From Ceratodon purpureus (taxonomy: Eukaryota; Streptophyta; Bryopsida; Pseudoditrichales; Ditrichaceae): a DNA stretch of 64,000 nucleotides. The stretch spans positions 17,863,398 through 17,927,397 of the forward strand of contig CM026428.1 of assembly GCA_014871385.1 (NCBI GenBank). Direction: 5' to 3'. The position numbers were made by a program, and so were the translations under genes. Positions 55,447 to 64,000 of the stretch are shown in pieces; the first letter of the stretch is position 1, and each line of letters opens with the position of its first letter. The notes below the pieces were generated by a model. It made no database searches. It was not told the DNA's origin and was given only the letters and a program-made list of their open reading frames with translations.

Positions 55447-57756
55447 TCATTCATTTTTCTTCACATCCTCTTCTTCCACCGCATCCTCTTCGTCTTCATT
55501 CTCTTCCTCGTTCTCCTCGCTACCAGAACCATGTTCACGTGCGGAATCCTCTTCGTCGTAGCTATCTGTATCTTCGTCGTCATTTTCCTTCTTGTTAGGC
55601 TTCTTCAAACCACCATTTCCTCCTTGCATCTGAGAACATACATACATCGCTGGACTGAGTCTGAGATCAATCAATATATCCAAGACTTAAAAAACGCAAT
55701 GCAAACAGCAACCGAATTGTATGAAGCCTAAGATCAGAAAATGATCTTGGATTGAGTTTAAACATCGACTTTTAGCCTCAAACCATATTCAAACATACTG
55801 TTCTCAGTAGAGTTCTTCTATCTCGTTCTCGCATAGTTTTGAGAGCCTGCACAACAAGGGACGAACTTTAGGGTCTCGCATAATTCTCCACTACAGCAGC
55901 ACGTTGATGGCAATGAGACCCAAAGTAGGAAAAATAATGTCATAATACCTCCTCGAGTTCCTTTCGCTCCACTTCCTCAGCATCCACGTTGCTGCGATCA
56001 GTCATATCCGTCACCAGTCAGAACAACAAAATGACATATTACACTAATGACAACCTGAGTTGACAAAGCATGGATGAGCTCGTCATGAAATTTGCGAAAG
56101 TGAACATCCGGTAGGGCAAAATTACATATTTTTCAACAGGACAAATAGAAAACGTCCTACTCTTGACAATATAAACTGTGACAAAAGTTGCGCGACATAA
56201 AGTCCCTTCGATACATAAGACCTAGAGTTTATACCTTCCAACAATAGTCTCTGCTGGGCGACAGCATTTGGCACAAACGTTCCTATTTTTTGAGCATGCT
56301 GGAAACAAATGATGGATAAATTAGTATCATGTATAAGATGCATATAATTAGTTAAATTTTTAGGCAAGGAGAATTTGAAACGAAATTAAATGAATACCAT
56401 CAAAACTTACCAATGCAGATTGTATGATGAGCTTGTCTTACTGCCCGCTTTCCGCAGTCGTTACTGTTCCCAAACAAGCAGAAGCGTAAAATTCACGCTA
56501 GATGAACAGTTCAAATAATCATTGGACTGTCTGAACTACTTAATCATCATTTGCCTCCCACGTGCGTGCAACTAGTCCTTAATGCATTGCCTTACTAGTA
56601 GTGATTCTACAGCAACTGATTTGCATCACTTACCACAAAGGTTAAAAAGGTGCAAGCGTAGAAATTGGCGGCGTAACAAAACTACACGATGTTTCTAAAG
56701 GCTAAATGAGGTTCACAAGTTCCGCTCGTACTCTGCCTCCGTGAATCATGGAAAAAGGCCAGAATATATAGAGGTAACCAGTACATGTTACTCACCATTT
56801 GCCTGGTTCGACTAAAGGCTTGTATTTGCCGTACCTACTCATCACAATAAACAGTGTTAGAGAGAGAAACATTTGCCATGTTATCTGAAGACAGAGCACA
56901 GTCTCATGATTTTCAGGAAGATCGGGATGAGGCTAAAGCACTGAACCAAACAATGATTGAATAAATCTTAGTCCACATTGAGTTACACATAATGAAAAAG
57001 CTGAAATCATATCAGTTCCTGTCCTCTAATGGTGATGAGATCACATTACTTGCGTCGCCATTCTATTTGTTGCTTGCAACGAGGGCAGACTCCAGTAATA
57101 GCAGGAAATGGACGTTGTTTGCTTCCTACCTCCTGAAACAGCAAGTCAGTGGCAGCCTGGCATCAGTATCCCAGCTTACAAGGCTAGTTCCAAGGACCGG
57201 AACCGCACACAACCCTCTAATCCTTGCGGCAGGACATCAAGCACAACGAAGAACGAAAAACAATGCCAATTATGTCCTGAAAAGACGCTACGCACAGAAC
57301 GGGTCCAACAATTAAAGAACCATCGGTCGTCTGAATGATGAGGACCACTTCACGACGAACTGCTGGTCAAGGTTCTCTCGTGTCCAAAGCTCTCGTGTCC
57401 AAAGCCCTCGTGAACCAAATATATTGTGCATCATGAATTCAGAACAAGTAGACTGGAAGACAGGAAGGAGCAGCGCAAGCACCGTTTCATTCTTCTTGAC
57501 CCCTGCGTTCGGCTTCCACACCACCCTGCATGGAAACCGCATCCAGGCCCAACAATAAGGCAACCATTAGAAAGAAGAGAGGCATGTGCACGAATGAAAG
57601 GCCTGAAAATGTACTCAAATAGTGTAGGAGAGGAAGACTGCGCCTCAAACAGGTCGAGTCGGGTGGGTGGGTGGGGGGAGTAAGAAGGCAGGTATAATCC
57701 TACTTATTCTGGTGCTTGGGCGGTCCCCGAGGCGTGCCCCCTTTGCACGTGGACAT
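55447..57756 (-). CDS. DUF2039 (C9orf85-like) zinc-binding protein
   Basis: Nine reverse-strand exons join in phase: 57704-57756, 57483-57525, 57050-57132, 56796-56834, 56411-56463, 56235-56298, 55949-55991, 55799-55846 and 55447-55629, giving 202 residues. The N-terminus has GPPKHQNK then VVWKPNAGVKKNET. Four cysteine pairs follow in family order: VCPRCKQQIEWRRKYGKYKP, KCNDCGKRAVRQAHHTIC, CSKNRNVCAKCC. Next come a basic RERDRRTLLR segment and a Glu/Asp-rich tail (EENEEENEDEEDAVEEEDVK). KHQN, the CxxC pairs, KY.KYKPL and ICAKC-type motifs define DUF2039, a conserved eukaryotic family of unknown function that probably binds zinc. All splice sites are GT-AG. The upstream region is GC-rich with GCA/GGC repeats, consistent with a promoter. 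Nothing suggests damage. Confidence 0.9.
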
Positions 57757-58279
57757 GGTGGCGACGGAGAATGAACACTAAGCGGGGGGGTCGCAGCAGC
57801 AGCAGCGGCGGCGGCAGAAAGCGGTCGGGCAAGAGACGAGGCCGAGGAAGAAGAAGAGGGAGGAGTGTAGTGGCAGTGCAGAGGAGGCTACAAGTCACGG
57901 GGCATGGGGCATGGGGCATGGCATGGCAGTCATCACGGAACGGACTGGACTGGTCCGCGAGCGAGCAAGCGAGCTTCCAATTGTGAGGCAATTGCGGGCG
58001 GTCGGTCGGTCGTCGATCGATGGTTGGTTGGTTGGTTGGTTTGTTGTGGCGCAGGCAGGCTCCTCTCGTCCTGAGTCCTCCGGAGTCCGCAGTGGCCTCC
58101 TGTTGTGGCCTCCGTCTGCCTCCGTGCTCGCTCTGCAGGCTGCCGTCCTTCCTTCCTTCCTTCCGCAGGGGTCAGGGTCTAGGGTTTACGCCCCCGCGCG
58201 AGGCGAGGCTCCCCGTGCACGCCCCCGCTCTCGCTGCCCTCACCACCAGGTCCTCAACGAGGTCCTACTCTTTGAACAA
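57757..58279 (-). promoter_or_regulatory. GC-rich upstream region of the DUF2039 gene
   Basis: Contains (GCA/GCG)n, GGCATGGGGCATGGGGCATG and GGTTGGTTGGTTGGTTGG runs. Long frames through it on both strands are repeat by-products. Confidence 0.45.
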
Positions 58280-58300
58280 CCCCCCCCCCCCCCCCCCCCC
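58280..58300 (+). repeat. C21 homopolymer
   Basis: An uninterrupted run of about 21 C; its exact length is prone to sequencing error. Confidence 0.85.
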
Positions 58301-59733
58301 ACTTTTTAACCCCTTTGAGATGTTGCAACCCTGGTTCGTTTGTTGGACTGCTTATTTCCTGTTCCTATTTGCGGTTACACCTGGAAAAGGAAATGGGGCC
58401 ATTGTTCTGATGTTGCTCAATGTATTTTTACTTTTTTTAAATAAAATAAAATAAATGTAGCCCTGTGGACATCCCAAAAATGCAGTATTCTATGTATTCT
58501 ATGTATTCTAATTTCTATGTATTTTCTGTGCATACACGAATGAGTTGTCTAAATGATATAGTCTACAAAGAAAATTTTGCTAGCCCCCATTATGATAGCT
58601 AAGTTCTTTGCATTTGGACTTTGCAGAAAGTCTTGCTCACGGATACATTTATAAATGTGGTCAAAAGTGTCTTGGCAAGTACCCTCTAAAATTGAATGCT
58701 TGTAGATTCCTAGATGTATAGTTACACAAGTATATTCACGATTTCATGATGTTACATGATAAATCCTAGCAACACATAGTGTTATACAAACAAGAGGTGT
58801 ATGGCAAACTTTGCAAATTATAATAGATCAGGGTGGATGCTTCCATTCAACTGGAATCTAAAACGACGTTAGTCCAGCCAATCTAAGTTAATCTTTCATG
58901 GGTTTCTATCTATGAAATCACAAGGAGAGTATGGACACTCGAGATGTTCTATATAGACGGACTTACAAAATTTGGAACCAAAATCATTCTAATGTTGATG
59001 GTCATGGTCATACACCATGCATATCCATCGTATTACTTTCCCATTCCATCTAATTTTCCATTGAACGTAGTGGGGTCTCCTTAGGTATAGGAAGCAACTC
59101 AAAGATCTTGTCACCATTATAAGTAGGAGGAAGATATTTCATCACTGTGTGTTCCAGAGAAACTAGATCTATAGTCATAATTTTTGACCAAAAAATCTAT
59201 GGCTTGAAAAACTGAAATGAACAAAGAAAATACTACGTGGGACAAAAATTGTAAATATACCTTCTAGTTTGTCGTTATTTATGTTATAATGGCAAGGGGT
59301 CACTACTATGAATTTATAACTAATTTAGATATTATATGCAATAAAATTTATTTGAAATGATTAAAATAATATTTAATATTTCTTTCTATTCATGCCAATG
59401 TTGAAGTGAAACTCTTTAAACGTTAAATTTGTTTCACTTGATGCACATTAATTTTTAATCGCAAGCATACTAAATTTTTCTCACAAATCATTTATTTACA
59501 GAATGTATAGTTTGTTTTTATATCTTTTATACAATTCTAATTTTCATAACAAAGTATGTATGTGAATTCCAAAATCAAGCTTTGATTATTAAATTTTTTA
59601 ATTTTGTGTTTATCAAGGTCTGTCATAAGATTTGTGAAGTTAATCATCTACATTATTGTTTCAAAGTAGTATCGTGGCATCTATCAATTTCAAATTTAGA
59701 GAAAAAAGATTGTAGATAATACAAACTACTTAT
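58301..59733. other. AT-rich intergenic DNA
   Basis: A TCTATGTATTC repeat occurs at about 58488-58525. No gene is supported. Confidence 0.35.
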
Positions 59734-61265
59734 TTATTGACCAAGTTTACACATGCCAGTGGAAGGATACATGCCTGCAGGTGCACACATGGCAGCTTGT
59801 ACACACATGGGTTGGTTGCACATTGGTTGTACACACATTGGATTCATTAGGGAATCTGTCATAAGTGAGCGCTCGCTTGAAAAGAAATGTAGAAATGCCT
59901 CCCATGTCACAGCTCCACAACCTTCAGTGTCAATTCGATTAAATACCCCTTCAAATGACTCTCTTCGCCCATCTTTTTGCTTTGCCCTTGACAGTTGCAT
60001 AAAGGCAGCAATCTATGTACCGTAATCAATTATAACTCATTGTTGAAAATGAACAATATCCATTAATCTACTACTATTCTTCTCCATGCAATAATGGTTT
60101 AGTTTAGCTGATTACATTTCATGTACATACTTCCATTTGTTTTTAAATTTACATAATTGATTAATGATTAATAAAAAACAAGAGAAACTTGGGTCTCCAA
60201 AGGATACCAATCTGATTGTACATGTAAGTTCCACTACTAAGCCTATGTTCTACATGACAAAGGTTAGTGGTATAGAAGATGATTGAAATATCAATGTTGT
60301 GAAATATTTGTACTATTTCACATTGTCAAACGAAGCCTCATTTGCAGTATATAATTGTTAGTGATTGAAATATCAATGAGGAAGATATACTGCAAATGAG
60401 GCTTCATTTGAATTCTATATTATTTGCTTGAATTTTTAATTTATAAGACAATGGTTGTGTTTAATGACCGTTATTTCATTCAGTAATATCTTTTATATGT
60501 ATTTCATTAATGATCTTCAATTGAAACATGTCAAAGGTGATCAAACATGAATTCGAGCATTTGAATGGATTTTAATGGTGATGATTTTAAATCAGAAGTT
60601 TATTTATTTTTATCATAGATTTGAATATTCAAAATTGCAAAAACATTAAAATGAAAATTTAATCAATGATAACTATTTATTGCTGGCTGACGATATAATT
60701 CAAAGACACTATTTAGATGAAATCACATAAAATAATAAATTTACATCTTTGTCGCGTTTCATTGCAGCCATGAGTTGTTGTTTGCTAATTGTTCTGTTGC
60801 AACGAATAGTAAAAATAAAGATCAAAGTGATAACTATTCAGACTTGAAAGTAAGATTTCTGTTTAATACTCCAACATTATTATAAAATGTATAAATTTAT
60901 TGGCCTAAAAAAATTAAAATAACTTATTTTTTAATATCTAAAAATAAGCTCACTGGTTTTTAAAACACAGTGCACATTCAAGTTTACTTTTGCCAATACT
61001 TACACTAAAGGTTTGCTATTTCTAAAAGACCTCAAGTACTACTAAATCATACCCAACTTTATCTTGATCAATGCGATTGAACATCTCCAAAAGGCGTTGA
61101 TATTCTTTTACAGATAAACCAGCAGCTGCAGCAAGTGTGTGAATGTATGCCACATCCCTTGCTTGTTTACTTGCTCTTTTGACAGCTGCAAATGCTGCAC
61201 TAAATTGTTCTAATGCTCTACAAAAATTCCATTATCAAAAATTTCATGTGTGTATGTATGTATAC

Positions 61266-61296
<31 letters not shown>

Positions 61297-62802
61297 TGTA
61301 TGTATGTGTATATATATACACATGTATATGTATAAGTTTAAAGCAAGCATTATCTTCTTGAATAAAGTTTCCTTGATTTGAACTGGATGTCATAAACACA
61401 CAAATATATAAATAAAATCTTGGTCATGAAAACTTACTTTGCATGATAAGAAACTGCACTGTGAAGATATTGCTCCAATAATTGCTGTATCCAAAAATGC
61501 CACAACAGTAGTAAAATTACTACTTTAAGAACTATTGTCTGCAAATACCATGTTAACAAAATCTGCCATGCATGTACTGTACAATCATATACATATATAG
61601 AATTTATTATCTATCTTGTCAATTTAGATCAAAATATTAGTACCATGAATTTTAATTTCTAGATTCAAACTGTTGGACAGTCTGAACTGGTTGATGTAAA
61701 TTAAGTGGGTAAAAGAAGTAACTAACAGTGTAGGGTTCAAAGGGATCACCCATGTCTCCAGGCCATCGGGGTTGCCAACCATCCGACATGGCTTTTACGA
61801 CAAGAGGTTTATCACAAACACTTTGATTGGCTACACGGCGTTGTTGAGGTAATACGCAACCAACACACACATCAGGTGCCTTAATGATACCTTTTGATCC
61901 AAATAACAATTGAGACGCATCTAATGCTGCGCGATTCCTCTCAGCCATAAATGAATGCATCTCTTCTACAGCCATGATGCTCTCTGCTGCCCCCAATAAA
62001 CTTGCAATCTGCTCTTCTGCATGTTTTCCAAAATTTGAATCAAACTTGTATTCATATGTACTCATATGTATTCATATGTATTCACATGTATTCATATGTA
62101 TTCATATGTATTCATATGTATTCATATATGTAATCTTTTTAAACAACAATTGAACTTGTTAATTGTAGAGTCAAAGATTTGTCAATTACGAGTGCATTGA
62201 AATGTGTCTGGATCAATCCCACAGTTTTGAATAGCTATGAAATTTTGCTCTAAGCGTGCACAATTTTGAATGGCTGTAGATAAGTCCGCATCTTTTTTCT
62301 TCATTCCTGATAGAAAGAGATTAACATTTGGATTCAAATACTTTTGTAAATAATAAACTAACTTACGTAGATCTGGTTTTCAAAAATTGAAGTAGAGTGC
62401 CAGGTAGAATTTTATGAAGCTGAATTCTAGTGCTAAATATTGAATTGATTGAGTTGGTTGAGGAATATATGTAACTGGAGACTTCTTTGGCCCAAGAACT
62501 AAGGGCATCACGGAGGGTATTGACACAAGTGCCTCGCTGGTAATTGGGATCCTTCCAGTATCCTCCCACTCCACACTCTACCGCTGTCATTTTAGCTGCC
62601 AGCGCATTGTTTGATTAGTCATTCAAGTTGGTACTTAACTGACTCACTTAAGTTAGTGTATGAATTTTATGAGAATCTAGCTTCATATAATATATATATT
62701 ATCCAACATATTCAGTGTGATTGATCTTGATTTTATATATAGTCAGTAGTTAAATTGTTTTTTAATTTTCGTACCCTGATCAATTTGAGCAAGGCATGCC
62801 AT
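59734..62802 (-). CDS. Uncharacterised EF-hand protein with Met/Cys-rich tail
   Basis: Reverse-strand exons: 62775-62802 (ATG 62802), 62476-62595, 62190-62306, 61727-62016, 61438-61484, 61053-61217, 60745-60793 and 59734-60011, coding about 360 residues. Phase closes at every junction except the last, where exon 60745-60793 ends in phase 0 but the EF-hand frame of the final exon needs phase 1. An unseen exon or a frameshift must lie in that intron. Recognisable parts are two EF-hand-like loops, FNRIDQDKVGTISKQQL and FNRIDTEGCGAVTWEAF, both lacking Glu at loop position 12, so calcium binding may be weak. Ahead of them lie Ala-rich helices (FSAAFAAVKRASKQARDVAY) and a Cys-bearing segment (PDVCVGCVLPQQ). 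The C-terminus is a repeat PMCVQ-PMCNQ-PMCVQ-AAMCAPAGM. I do not know this family. The gene may extend to the right. Confidence 0.6.
61247..61326 (+). repeat. (TATG)n microsatellite
   Basis: A TATG/TGTA tetramer run of roughly 60-80 bases next to an exon of the EF-hand gene, ending in TATATATACACATG. Confidence 0.85.
62047..62112. repeat. TTCATATGTA decamer repeat
   Basis: Six to seven copies of the 10-bp unit TTCATATGTA (with CTCATATGTA and TTCACATGTA variants) lie in the intron just upstream of exon 61727-62016 on the coding (reverse) strand. Confidence 0.85.
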
Positions 62803-63726
62803 TGCTATTGTTTCTTCAAAATTTAATCAAACTCTGCTCAATAATGGATGACGTATATATATATTGGAGCATGAATAGAATATAACAACACAAGTCATTT
62901 GGCCATATTTAGAATGAATGGTTCACAAACACATGTAATCTTGGTGTAATAAAAGTCCCGGAGTTGCAATACATATAACGGATCTTAAAAGTACTTGAAT
63001 TCAACTCTATTAAAGTTAAATGTAGATTCATGGTATTAATTAAGTTCATGGAATATGGAATGAGACTGAATAGTATAATTTATAATCTTTAATATTATGA
63101 AACTATGTATTTTTTTTGAGATAATGTTACTTTTGAAAATAAACATTCTATGAATAAGTGATATAAACCTCATTTACATGTAAATATTGTTTATTAATAT
63201 TTCAATACTTGAATATCGTTAGCAAAGCTAACCCTAATTATGCATCACTTGGCTTTCTCAAATTTCTTGCCTCTTCTAACATCCTTGTCCTCTATCTTTA
63301 AGATGACACTATTTATTGAATATTCCACTTCTATTGTCTGAATCTTTCATATCTTCTTGTCCTTCGTCTTCACATCTTTGAAGAAGAAATTATAAACTTT
63401 GCATTTAACTCAATTAAGTGAAATCCCAACAGATCTTGTAAAATAAAAACTTGAATCTTCATTCAATGGTAATTCATTCAACTTTACAATGTGCTTGGTA
63501 GAATTATGAATTTCTTCATATCATACAATCAGTTTGTGATATAAATCATACTCCATGTATTAAAATTTTATTTAGAAAATAATCAACGTATCTCTCCCTT
63601 TATTAAGAAATAATTTATATTTTGCAAATTATAAGGCATAATCCCTTATTTGTTATGGCTTTTGCTTTGAGAACAACTGTGGATTGACCCATACTACAAT
63701 ATAATCTAACAGTATTCATATTTGGT
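62803..63726. other. AT-rich DNA upstream of the EF-hand gene
   Basis: No clear further exon. An (AT)n run occurs near 62850-62862. The promoter is not identifiable. Confidence 0.3.
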
Positions 63727-64000
63727 TTAACCCCTAAAGGTTCTGGAAATCCAAAATGGCTCTCGGCTGTTTCGGGCAGCCTAGATGAAGGGGTTGAAAG
63801 TAATATTTTTGCCTAAGAATCTTATTGGATGCTCGTTATACAGCAAAGTGTATGTGGTAAAAATTTCGACGCCAAATTTCACTTTTAGAACCTTCATCTA
63901 GGAATTTTAGGTTTCAAGTCCAAAACGGGCAGTTTAAAATTAGGTTTTTTTAGAATTTTTTTTTGGAAAAGTGTTCATAACCAATTCACTACTCAAAATC
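63727..64000 (+). mobile_element. Left end of a TTAA-family element running off the window
   Basis: TTAA (63727-63730) is followed by CCCCTAAAGGTTCTGGAAAT, the same terminus as the other copies. The interior includes CGGCTGTTTCGGGCAG. The right end lies outside the window. Confidence 0.6.

Noticed and set aside
57771..58454. Forward frames with Arg/Gly or Pro runs near the C21 tract
   Set aside because: They arise from GCA/GGC and poly-C repeats in the promoter region of the DUF2039 gene. No splice sites or motifs support them.
61247..61326. Possible protein-coding extension through the TATG repeat
   Set aside because: A frame of alternating Tyr/Met/Val/Cys comes directly from the microsatellite and runs opposite to the EF-hand gene.

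Overview
The window looks like nuclear DNA of a land plant, most likely a non-seed plant such as a bryophyte. The evidence is GT-AG introns in every recognisable gene, two chloroplast or mitochondrial nuclear genes (a GDT1/PAM71-type thylakoid transporter and a group II intron maturase X-domain protein), short TTTAGGG plant telomere-type repeats, and low gene density with many decayed DNA transposons. The species cannot be named from sequence alone. No rRNA, tRNA or CRISPR array was seen.

Host genes, left to right: the last two exons of an unrecognised gene (1-195, +); a five-exon SSSCA1/p27 zinc-ribbon protein (7800-9231, -); an aldo-keto reductase pseudogene broken by two transposons (14779-16190, -); peptidyl-tRNA hydrolase 2 in seven exons (36107-38332, +); a GDT1/PAM71-like chloroplast cation transporter in ten exons (39620-42999, +); a small nuclear protein made almost only of group II intron maturase domain X (44003-44686, -); a nine-exon DUF2039/C9orf85-type zinc protein (55447-57756, -); and an uncharacterised EF-hand protein with a Met/Cys-rich tail (59734-62802, -). 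I rebuilt these exons by hand. Reading phase closes at every junction except the last intron of the EF-hand gene.

The most striking object is a 13.26-kb DNA transposon at 19498-32752. It has near-perfect 22-bp terminal inverted repeats and a TCTT direct repeat on both sides. It carries a DDE-like transposase gene (-), a SUVR-type SET-domain histone methyltransferase gene (+), a large protein with a RING-like Cys/His cluster and a highly charged tail (+), and a small one-helix ORF (-). Its introns and spacers are packed with GTAC. The transposase and the large zinc protein have only in-frame TAG/TGA stops and no frameshift that I can see, whereas the SET gene is open. The 4-bp target duplication would suit the Sola superfamily, but the family is not established here.

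A second theme is a family of roughly 0.8-1.8-kb elements bounded by TTAA, whose ends read TTAA-CCCCTAAA (a telomere-like heptamer). At least seven copies or part-copies are seen, two of them inside the aldo-keto reductase pseudogene. Other mobile DNA includes two decayed pogo/Tigger-like transposases (10330-12703 - and 33690-34310 +), a Helitron helicase fragment (4909-5316), a Harbinger-type MITE (13889-14148), LTR-like sequence next to the large element, and an ATGTC/GACAT-rich block (48815-51996) with a possible CACTA end. The rest is AT-rich intergenic DNA with microsatellites.
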